Under the pieces are notes generated by a model that was not told the DNA's origin, ran no database searches, and worked only from the letters and a program-made list of their open reading frames with translations. This document shows positions 1-8,819 of a stretch of 64,000 nt of DNA, piece after piece (the stretch's first letter is position 1; the number at the start of each line of letters is the position of its first letter). The translations under genes and the position numbers were made by a program. Source of the stretch: Callipepla californica brunnescens (lineage: Eukaryota > Chordata > Aves > Galliformes > Odontophoridae); assembly GCA_023055505.1 (NCBI GenBank), contig JALIRH010000039.1, positions 2,790,001 through 2,854,000 on the forward strand. The letters are read 5' to 3'.

Positions 1-1507
1 CAGAAAGCCCCAGGGAGCTTCCTCTCTGCAGAAAGAATAAGAAATTTATAGATGTCTAGAAATTACTGTTGAGCTTTTTGCTTTTTTTTTTTTTCCTGTG
101 TTAGCCTTTCAGTCATATGACTGGAGTTCAATTATCAGCACAATAAATATTCTTGTGAATTGGAGCCGTGTGTTGGCAGCAGATTTCTGCTTCTTAGGGA
201 GGGAGGAACAGTTAGAACTTATTAAAAATAATAGTTTGCTATCCAACTTGATTCTAAGGTCAGAAAGTAGCAGAGCCCAAAATATATGTGGACCAAAGGG
301 AAGTGTGTTTTGGAGGAGTCCAATTCCAGCAGGTTAATGCACTTATATTTTCCAAAGGTACATATATTGAAATATCAACTATTCAGGCTAAAAATAGTGT
401 GATGTAAGTGTGTTACTTTCAGAACAAAGCAGAGTGATTACTGAGAGGCTCTTCTTGCTGCTTTCAGGGTAGAAATACTCCTTGCAAGTCGATTTGACAG
501 TCAGGTCGCTATGTGAGGAAATACCGCTGGTATCATACTGTCCATCACCTAGGGTGGTTGTGCTTGCCAGATGGGAAGTGGGAGGGATTTTCGTGGTTTT
601 TGCTCTGTGTGACCTTTCTGGAGCTGTGTCTGGGCTCGTTCAGAGTATTCCCTGGAAGCTCACTGCTCCTCCAGCACAGCACTGGGCTGCGGCCGCGCTC
701 AGTCCCGCTCCGTCCTGGGCAAGAGATGAATGTGTCAACGAAATGCAAAGTTCCAGGATAATTTGGAGTCCTGGAACGCTGTGATTCATTTATCTACTGC
801 TTAGGCTTGGCAAATGCTGAAAGTTCGCATCTTCCCCGGTATAGTGCATTGCCTGACCCATGGTGACTTGTTTTCAGAGCTGTTCCTGTTTGGCATTAGA
901 TTTCTAGATCTGTAAGCAGTTTCTCTTAATTTAAGAGAGCTTTGACTGTTCTGGGCTCAAGAAGGTCTGACAAGAGGGAGCAGAAGTCAGCCCAACTGTA
1001 CACCTTTGGCCAAGGGGACTGTAATTCTTGGATCCAGCTAACGCAGTCTATTTTTAAGAGTACGACTTGGCCTCTTTACAGTAAACTTCTTTGGGGGAGA
1101 GTTCATTGCACCTTGCAGGCCTCCGCCAGTCTGGATCAGCGTCGGACATCTGAACTTGAGGCTCTTAACACATTTGTCAGCTGTGTGTGCACGCGGCGAG
1201 ATGCTAAATGCTTCAACAGCCTCTCATTTCCAAGCAACTCAACAAAGCCCAATTAATTAGTAGCTCTTAGATTAGACCCCTGTATATAAGTCATTTATTA
1301 ATATTTCAGGGATGCTCCGAGTGTTGCAGGAACACAACTGCAGGAGCACTGCAGTCGTGCAGGCAGCTGCTGAAGCTGGAAGATACACACACTGCAATAG
1401 ACCGGGGAGTATCGGAGTGGAATTTTACCACTGACAGACTAAAGACTTATAGCTGCCTACAGAACAAGGCTGGAAAATTTGCAAAAATCTGTTCTCAATT
1501 ATTGCTA

Positions 1508-1529
1508 TTTTTTTTTTTTTTTTTTTTTT
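1508..1529. repeat. Poly(T) tract
   Basis: This is an uninterrupted run of about 22 T. No retroelement body is recognisable on either side, so it is best treated as simple-sequence DNA rather than the tail of a minus-strand retrotransposon. Confidence 0.9.
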
Positions 1530-3012
1530 GCTCAGCTTTAATTTCTCCGGAGGAATTTCAGTGCAGTACCTTATCCGTTCCATTGTAATCCCGCATTCCC
1601 GTTGCTTTATTAAATACCTGGAGTTATAATCTTGTTTATGAAATTGTTATTATCTCTCCAGTTGCAAATTGCAGCGTTATGTAGAGGAGTGATTATGGCA
1701 CGAGGCACAGAAAAATCGGATATGCAAATGGAGCAAGTTAAGCATGATGACGGTTCAGTCCCGTAACGGCTGAAAAGAGCAGCGCTCTGCTTTGCTGCTG
1801 AAGTATTCCGATTCATAACTTGCAAACTGACCCCAGGTTTCTTACAGGAACGCTCCAACTAGCTGAAACAAAACAAACAAAAGAAAAGAAAGCAAAAGCA
1901 AGCCGTCCCAGAAAACACATTATCAAAATAGATTTATTCCTATAGATGGGATACTTTCCTGTGGTCCTGGAGCAGAAAACTGCTTTTTTGGAGTCCTTGG
2001 AGGGAAACACCTTGATGATGGAAACACCAGCTGGCCTGGTCCTGCGCCTCGCTGCCAGCCTGGGCAGTGTTCCTGGCTGAGCCCAGGTGCAGGCAGCCTC
2101 CCTCCGTGCCTTTCTTCCCCTTTGTTTCTAAGCACAAGTTTGATAACGGATTGCTTTGGACTCTTTTATGTCTGGGTGTGGAAGGATATAAACACTAAAT
2201 GAATCTTACTTTCTCGCAAGCATCTTTCCCTGGCAATTCTGTTAGTGCTTCCCAGCATTAAGAGGATTGTTGACCAGCTTTCAGAGCTGACAGGGTCACC
2301 TGAGGTACTGTGACAGGGCATTTGGGTCCAGGAGTTGATCCTGTGTAATGTTAACCCAGGAAGCTGGGGAGAAATTGGGATGATCTTTGGCCCGATTTTT
2401 CTTGCCTAATTAAGGGTGTAGAAAAAGCAGACATTGCAACATAACCAAATGCAATTAAAGAGATGTCGTCTGGCATCTGTCCACTAAACAGTTCCACCTC
2501 CCTCCCCCTTCTTTTCATATATTATAGTTCCTTTTGGAGCGGTTCAAACCCGGTGCACGCGGTGCCCGTCGGTCAGTGTGCGTGCTGCCTGCCGCGGGCT
2601 CTCGGTGCGGAGTTCCCTCTGCTGCCGGCTGGTGCCAGGATCCCAAAATATGAGGCGGGTTGGGCCAAGAGGAAGTGGGAGCCGCTCTGCTGAGGGAGGG
2701 AGATGTCTGGAATTCCTATTCCACCCTTCACCTCCCTAAAAAAGGGAGATAGTCATGTTTTATTTCTTATCGTGTCGTTTTGCATCGTGTTTTGCTTTGT
2801 CGCCTGAGGGAGAGCTGGAGCAGTGTGTTCTGGGGAAGTCGGTGGGGCCAGCAGATCCAGATGATGCTGGATGCTGACATGGAAGCAGCTGTGGCACTTG
2901 GTGCTCTCACAGAACACCATAGCTGTTAATTCGATAAAATAGCTTTTCCAATTGAGATATCCATCCTGGGACAGCTGATCTTTTGTACTGCGCAGCCCAA
3001 TCATGTCTTTAA

Positions 3013-3029
3013 AGCAGCAGCAGCAGCAG
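3013..3029. repeat. Short (AGC)n triplet run
   Basis: About five and a half copies of AGC occur in a row. A similar CAG run lies near 20272-20286. Both are short and sit in sequence with no coding support, so I read them as ordinary microsatellites. Confidence 0.8.
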
Positions 3030-4690
3030 AACTTCCTGGAGGGTGCCTGCACTTCACTGAACAGTTTGGCAGCCGCAGCCGAGGCCTGAGGGATACTTTC
3101 AGATTTCCCTGTAATTAATGAGCACCTCTGCACTTATGGCAAATTACAGTGTCTGATGTAGAATGTTGACCTGCAGCTGCCCCATGCCAAGGAGCCTATT
3201 TAGACCTATTTATTTCTAAATAGAGCCTGTAAATGATAATGGGAAACTTCGCTATTGATTCATTTACTCCTAAATGCTTCCTCTTTCAGGTATTGAAGTT
3301 GAAATAATTTTCCATAACCCTGTACTTGGGCTGATCTTCAGATTTATTATATCTTCACCATGTGAAAATTCTCAAGCTATTTAACATTCCTGCAAAGCCA
3401 AAGAAATTAAGAGATGGAAAAGGCTTGTTTGATCTTGTCTTGTCGGTACGCAGCCTTCCCTATAGAGCACTGGTGATCTGCTTTGCCTGTAGATGTCCCA
3501 AGTAAGGAAATATCTCCCACTTCTCTAAGATGTTGCATTCCCAGAAATTCCTCTGCCTTCTGCTGCAGCCACGTAGCGCTGCATCTCTTGTATCATCATC
3601 CCTTTGTTGTCACTCATATGCTCATCTTGACATCATATTTCTTCTTTTTTTCTTTTTTTTCCCCCTCTGGTTTTCTTACTGTCCATTTTTTTACTGAAAC
3701 TGACTTCATTTTGTGCTCGGGCAGCCTCTAGATTTCCAGCACCTTTCTTTGTTTCTCAGCTCTTCTGGACATCCGTCAAACATCTGTTTTGGGGCCACGC
3801 ACAGTTCTCATTCCTGCACTGTTTTTCTTCTAGCAAAGGTTTTAAATAGGATGGGGCTCACCTCCTGGCTGTTCCCTTCCCTGAGAGCCTTTCACTAAAT
3901 GAGCAGGTTCAGCTCAGGAGGTGATTGCTCATAATTTTTTTTGTCCGTTACAAGAAGTTTTCAATCCGTGTGATAACCTCAGAACCGAGCCAGAAGAATG
4001 TGGAGTTTTATGAGAGTTTGTTCAAAGCACTTTGCCAGAATCTAAATATATAGCTCCTATTGTTCTATTAACGCTGGAATTCTACTTCATATACACCACA
4101 GATATATCGAGTTTGTCAGAAAATATCCATGCTGAAACGGTCACACTAATTGGTTCAGGCAGCTCAGTGGTCTCCCTTATGTGCTTTGATTTTGTTCTGT
4201 TAATTTTTTATTTGTAAGCATCAGTTCAGACTGTTATTGCCGGGATAGCCCTCCCCTCCTTTCTGGAGGATTTATATCACATTTATATTTTTCCGTTATT
4301 CTGATCTCTTGCCATTTTTCCACAAATTTTTTTGGCAATAATTATTCATGTTTTGGAAGGCTTGTTAGATAATGCAGTAAGACTTTTCGTACAATTAAGG
4401 ACGGTAGGTTGTGGATAATAATTTTAAGCTTGATCAAAAGCCCGTGGAAGCCAAGTCTTCTAAGGCTTTAACTGCTGTATTAATTTAACGGAGATCTGAC
4501 TTTCTTTCTCAGCCCTCGAATTTTTGTCTCACCTTTCATGTAGGGCGCGTCACCTTCCACTTGGGATCACAGGTTAATATAATATAAATCAGCACAGGTG
4601 CACTGAAGCCCACGGTGCCCTTGGAGCAAGCCGTCCCTCAGGGTTAGGTGCCTTCCCTTCCCCGTATGCGCTGTTGGGAGAAGAACTACT

Positions 4691-4800
4691 TTCCTCACAG
4701 GGGTGTTTAAGGCTTAATTTTTTATAGCATATAAAGTGCTTGGAGATGTTCGGATGAGGGATGTTGTGAAAATGCAAAGTAGTATTATTGTTGATAAATT
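4691..4800 (+). repeat. MIR-like SINE, 3' part (sense)
   Basis: The order of blocks matches the 3' half of the MIR/CORE-SINE consensus: CTCACAG followed by GGTGT, then AAAGTGCTTGGAGATGTTCG and GATGAGGGATGTTGTGAAAA, then TGCAAAGTAGTATTATTG. The known tail has an AAAGCGCTTTGAGAT core, a GGATGAAAGG box, and AAATGCAAAGTATTATTATT. The copy is heavily diverged, as expected of an amniote-age insertion in a bird. I judged this by eye from the remembered consensus; a RepeatMasker run would confirm the subfamily and its limits. Confidence 0.7.
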
Positions 4801-4879
4801 ATTTAAAATATTGTGGTCCATTGAGAAAATACTAGTTTGTAGGCAGTGAAGTGGTTAATACGATTGCATCTCTTACAGG

Positions 4880-5200
4880 TTTCACCAGATACACTCACTC
4901 ACTTACAATGGATAATTGTTAGCTCTTGTTGTGCAGATGCTGTTGCAGATGGAGCCCTGTACCTGCATGCATAGCAAATGAATTAGACTGGCAATCCCCT
5001 TTATAAAGCATAAATATGTAATTTGTTCAGCTGTTGTAATTAAATATGTATGTGTGAAACAGCCACCATTCAGGTCATTAATGATGCGCCATGCCAAATT
5101 AGAGCTTACAGACAGTAATGTACATTGTTGTGCAATGAGGGAATTGCAAATAACATAGCTAAGCCTTTCCTAGTAAAGTGATGGATTCAGTGGCTTTAAA
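4880..5200. promoter_or_regulatory. Enhancer-like AT-rich block
   Basis: The block is dense in homeodomain cores (TAATTAAA, CATTAATGATGCG, GAATTAGA) and bHLH E-boxes (CAGATG, CAGCTG), and it has no repeat signature and no open frame of note. This texture, with intact TAAT/ATTA cores set among unique sequence, is common in conserved non-coding elements near developmental genes. Conservation itself cannot be seen from one genome, so the call is inference. Phylogenetic alignment with other amniotes is the direct test. Confidence 0.35.
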
Positions 5201-5214
5201 AGGAATATTTGTAT

Positions 5215-5600
5215 TTCCAGCATTTTGATTGCTTCAGTCTATATTTACATTGATGCTCATGAAAAAGATACAATTGGATGCCTTTTTTTTTTTTTCTTTC
5301 TGTATTTGTTTTATAGTCCTTGAACATGATAGAATACCCATTAGGTACGTGTCACACCGCATTTATTGGGTGTAACATTTCATACCCGTTGGTAATATGC
5401 TGAATATGTTGCTATGATCATTCTTAAATATATAGTCAATTAAGATCTGGTAAGTACCTTTTCTTCTGCATAATGTAGACAAACACCATATCAAAGCACT
5501 TGGACGGTTTTAATGCTTTCAATGTATCTCCGTTTTAATCTTTGGACTTCAAAGATATGACTGGTAAAGAAATCTTCCTGTGGTAAACAACATATACATT
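5215..5600. promoter_or_regulatory. Possible second enhancer-like block
   Basis: This is unique AT-rich sequence containing ATTAAG/TAAT cores, a paired GGTACGTG/ACCCATT segment, and the near-palindrome around TCTTTGGACTTCAAAGATA at about 5538-5557, with TTTGGA and TCAAAG (TCF/LEF-type) on opposite strands. It follows a 13-base T run near 5282. There is no coding support. It may be one functional unit with the block just upstream. Confidence 0.28.
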
Positions 5601-7254
5601 TCCATAGAAATCTGCCTGATAGAATAATTGGAATGAATTAAGCTTGCCATATTAGTTGGTTTTTCTTTTTTTTTTTTTGATGCACAGTCACTTAAACATC
5701 AGGCATTCCTTCTTCCATCCACATTCCCTCTTCCTTTACCAGAGGAAAAAAAAAAAAAAAGGTAATTGTGCTTTAAAAAATCATCCTTGCATCTTCTTGA
5801 AATTAAAAAAAAAAAAGTTATCAGGCAGCTGTTGTTGTAAAGCAGAATGAGAAATCCTAACTCACTACACCTTACAAGCATCTTCAGTGATCCTTCCTAA
5901 GCGTGCCTCTTTGTCTGTTCAAAATAGATCAAGGTTTAACATATATTTTGTTTTGACGGTCGGTTCCGAGTATACAAGGGCTAATCGTCTTGACCTCTCA
6001 GACAAACAGGGCAGCAGAAGGAAGCATCTCAGAGTTAATTCTGTCTTGTTCACAGTGGGAACAGAACATTCCTCTGTGATCCTCTTTCACATGATTCGCC
6101 GGGGCCTCCTGGAAGCCGGTCCTGATAGTATTAGTGCTGGGCTTCTTAGGTCTAAAGGAGATCGAAGGCGCTGACATCACCGGCTGCTCGGGGGTCGTGT
6201 CCGAATGGACGGGGCAGGCAGTTGTTAGGAATTCTGTTTAGAAAATGGGATAGAAAATGTGATAAGTTGATGATTCTTTGTGAGAGTTTACAGTGAATTT
6301 GCAACTTTTTAAACCTAGACTAAGGAAGGAGTAAAGTATTTTTTTTTCTTCCAGATTAGAGCTATAGCAAAGAGTGTAACTCGTGACATAAAATCCATTT
6401 TAGTTTTATATATTCTGTGATAAAAGTCCTATATTTCAGTGGCTGACATGCAGATATTAAAGGTGACATCAGAATAGCTATTTAGATATCTGTCTTTGCA
6501 TGTTAGTTCAACGTTGATAATGAGGCATGGTTTCCTTTTATCATTCCTTCCTTTTTGTCTTCCTTCTTTACTACCTACACTTTCTTTCTCTGAGACATTT
6601 TTCTTAAGATACACTTATTCCTGCTTGGTCATAGTGAAGCTTGCTTGGGTTTCCCCATGATCGACTCAAGGGCTTGGTGTGTCTGTTTTATTGCCTTTCA
6701 GCACTGCAAGTATTGGGGTATCTTGTTCCAAGGATGACCACAGTGGTAGCAAACCTGACCACTGTCAGGCATCCTGTAGGGCTCCCCCATTTTTTCTTGG
6801 ACATTTCTGTAGCTTTCTGTGGTCGTGTCAGTTCACCAATAGCCACATATTTGCTGTTGTATTCCTCCTGTATGTTAGCAATTTTGCTTCTCTTTTCCTT
6901 ATCTTTCCATAGTAGTTTTTGACAATATGAAGTTGCTGATTCATGAGTTGAAGTTCTTGGATGCAACCACCCTTATTTGGTGAAGACTCTTAAGACATGT
7001 TTGGTTTGGAGGGTGGGAGAGGGGTGAGAAAATTTATTTTTGTATCCTTTAAACAGCGTTGCATCACCAACTAGTGCCATATATTTTAAAACCTATTAAT
7101 TTTTGTTGCTGAAAGGCATCCCCATATGCGACTGCTTTCTGTTGTATCTCTCCAGCGTGTGCAGGCAGTTGGCTCTGTCGAGGAGTGGCTGTTTGCAAGC
7201 TTTTGTGTGCGTGCAGGCAGTTCAGGCCAAGATAACATTTTGACTTCGCAAACA
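5600..7254. other. Non-coding stretch with A/T runs
   Basis: I see no gene. Short homopolymers lie near 5669-5680 (T), 5745-5760 (A) and 5804-5815 (A). Segment 5930-6200 keeps several CpGs in otherwise AT-rich DNA (GACGGTCGG, CCGAGT, AATCGTC), which hints at weak germline methylation. Segment 6640-6970 is open on both strands for about 90 codons without domain content, so these frames are taken as chance. Confidence 0.55.
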
Positions 7255-7959
7255 GGGGCCTGAAGGGGACAGCAGTGAGGTTTATTTTACGGAGGGTTAA
7301 CGCCTTGGGGCGGCCCGCAGGTTGCCCTCTGCCATGCAGGCTTCGAGGAGCAGTGGGTGCACGTGGTGTATCTCCTGCAGGGCAGATGGGCATGCTAAGT
7401 GACCCCCCATGTTCTGGGGAGGGTGGCAGCATGGCGGCAGTCCAGGTGCCCACGATAAGAGCCCTTGGGCCGGGCCGGCCGAGTTCGCTGGCAGTGGTGC
7501 GTTGGCCATTGCCGCAGTAAACACTTTCCCTTGGATGTTGGTTTTCTGTTGTGTCTGGCAGCCACAGAGGGCCGCTTGAACTTTAGCCAGAGGCAAATAT
7601 TTATACATCAGAGCATGCAGTGTTCGACGGGTCCGGCCTGCGAGCGTGAGGCGCGCAGCGTGCTTCGTCGCATCCCTCCTCGCTGTGCCCGGCAGCGTGG
7701 CCGGGGGGGACCACGCGGGGTCGTGGTGGGCTCTGGGAGCCCGTGACAGCATCGCCCGCTCCTCCACAGAGGGGACGTCCTGACGGGAGCCGCGCGCCTT
7801 CAATTCCTGTTGGAAAGTTTACAGTTAATATTTTCCCTGGAACGCTGTCAAGCTTTTGACAGTGCCTGAGTGTATGCTGAGCTGTGAAATTGAGACGCGG
7901 AGCAAGTTGCGAGAAATCTGTTTCTACTCAAATCTGTAAAGGTTTATAAAAACTTCAGC

Positions 7960-8012
7960 GGAGGGGAGGAGAGGAGGGGGGGGGGGGGTGAGGAAAGAAA
8001 GGAGGGGGAAAA
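7960..8012. repeat. G-rich purine tract
   Basis: A nearly pure G/A strand contains a run of about 14 G near 7975-7988, flanked by GGAGGAGAGG repeats. It lies at the upstream edge of the promoter core. Such tracts can form G-quadruplex or triplex structure and often keep promoters nucleosome-poor; that role is inferred here. Confidence 0.75.
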
Positions 8013-8043
8013 TTATTACAAAAAAAAGCAAGCCCCGTGGCTG

Positions 8044-8085
8044 GGGCTGGCTGGGCTGGGCTGGGTTGGGCTGGGCTGGGCTGGC
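8044..8085. repeat. GGGCT pentanucleotide tandem repeat
   Basis: About eight head-to-tail copies of GGGCT occur, one altered to GGGTT, directly beside the promoter core. The unit gives the spurious translation WAGLG on one frame, which should not be read as protein. A length-variable GC-rich repeat so near a likely promoter could alter its strength. Confidence 0.85.
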
Positions 8086-8106
8086 CTCGCCGGGCGCGCG
8101 GCAGGT

Positions 8107-8116
8107 CCGCCATTTT
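8107..8116 (-). promoter_or_regulatory. YY1-type site (inverted)
   Basis: CCGCCATTTT is the reverse complement of AAAATGGCGG, a near-perfect YY1 binding sequence. In CpG-island promoters such sites usually lie close to the transcription start. Confidence 0.6.
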
Positions 8117-8151
8117 AAGAATGCAGCGAGGGGCGAAGCTCTGCGCTCCTT

Positions 8152-8161
8152 ACATGGCGGC
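8152..8161 (+). promoter_or_regulatory. YY1-type site (forward)
   Basis: ACATGGCGGC matches the YY1 core ATGGCGGC. It faces the opposite way to the site 45 bases upstream, consistent with a possible bidirectional start region. Confidence 0.55.
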
Positions 8162-8181
8162 TGCCTCGGCGGCGGGGCCGG

Positions 8182-8195
8182 CCAATGGGGCGGGC
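8182..8195 (+). promoter_or_regulatory. CCAAT box with adjoining GC box
   Basis: CCAATGGGGCGGGC joins an NF-Y type CCAAT box to an Sp1/KLF-type GGGGCGGGC box with no gap. This is a common proximal-promoter arrangement, which strengthens the promoter reading of the surrounding island. Confidence 0.6.
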
Positions 8196-8205
8196 GGTGC
8201 CAGGA

Positions 8206-8216
8206 CACGTGACGTG
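8206..8216. promoter_or_regulatory. Overlapping CACGTG E-box and CRE
   Basis: CACGTGACGTG contains a palindromic E-box (USF/MYC/MAX type) sharing two bases with a TGACGT half cAMP-response element (CREB/ATF type). The overlap implies that the two factor classes would compete or bind as alternatives. This is seen in the sequence; function is inferred. Confidence 0.55.
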
Positions 8217-8743
8217 CCACGACGGCACTGACAGCCATTTCCTCGTTGCTGCAAACTTTGGTACCTCGGCGGAACGCTTTACCTTGTTTTCGGTGCCAAA
8301 TGTTCTCTGCCGCATGTGTCTCGCAGACTGGCATTTGTCCATAAAGTTATTTTAGTAGGTAAAAAGTCTCGGAGCGCTCGAGCTGCGCGCGTTCTTTATG
8401 TAAAATGGATTTCCCTTGCTGGCCTGGGGCCAGGAGCGCAGAGCACACGCTGGGCGAGGGGAGCGCTTCTCTGCAGAGGAACTGGTGGACTGACACACTC
8501 TAATTTTTTGGCTCCTGACCAGACGAGCTCGATGGATGCCAAAATTCAACAAAATAACACATGATTGTGTAATAGGAACAGTGCTCAAAGTGAGCAAGAG
8601 CTCGCAGGAACTGAATACCAGCACTTTTTTCCCCCCCTCCCCTTGTATGGCAGAAGCTCGGAACTGGCACTTTCAATATACGGCTTCAATGGAACGAGGA
8701 GTAAATATAACCGCGATGTAAAGAATGAGGAATAACGTACGAC

Positions 8744-8816
8744 CGGGAGGAGGAAGGGGGGAAGAAGACGGGGAGGAGAGAGCAAGGGAAGGAGGGAGGC
8801 GGCGAGATGGAGAGAG
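8744..8816. repeat. GA-rich purine tract
   Basis: Roughly 70 bases of almost uninterrupted purine (GGGAGGAGGAAGG, GAAGAAGACGG, GAGGAGAGAGC) lie just downstream of the CpG island and end in GAGAGAGTTAA. It may be part of an untranslated leader if transcription runs rightwards, or a triplex-prone boundary element. No open frame of interest crosses it. Confidence 0.7.
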
Positions 8817-8819
8817 TTA

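Larger units (their letters stand above)
1..4690. other. Non-coding single-copy stretch
   Basis: I see no gene here. The open frames on both strands are at most 126 codons and carry no motif I recognise; the longest, on the minus strand near 2753-3133, includes a run of cysteines produced by a short CAG-type triplet run. The stretch holds a 22-base T run, a perfect octamer motif ATGCAAAT at 1722-1729, and ordinary mixed-composition DNA. CpGs are scattered rather than absent. It could be intron or intergenic DNA; the sequence alone does not tell which. Confidence 0.6.
7255..8490. promoter_or_regulatory. CpG-island promoter, gene unknown
   Basis: This is the densest CpG stretch in the first 60 kb, especially 7620-7800 and 8086-8480. 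The core at 8100-8220 carries a classic CpG-island promoter set: an inverted YY1-type site, a forward YY1-type site, a CCAAT box, a GC box and overlapping CACGTG and TGACGT elements. There is no TATA box at a sensible place. No first exon or protein start can be assigned: ATGs downstream open only short frames. It may start a long non-coding RNA, be an alternative upstream promoter of a gene beyond the window, or be an orphan CpG island acting as an enhancer. Direction cannot be decided, because the two YY1 sites face opposite ways. Confidence 0.6.

Noticed and set aside
2535..2560. tRNA-like T-loop word GGTTCAAACCC
   Set aside because: No A box, acceptor stem or anticodon arm can be built upstream at the required spacing.
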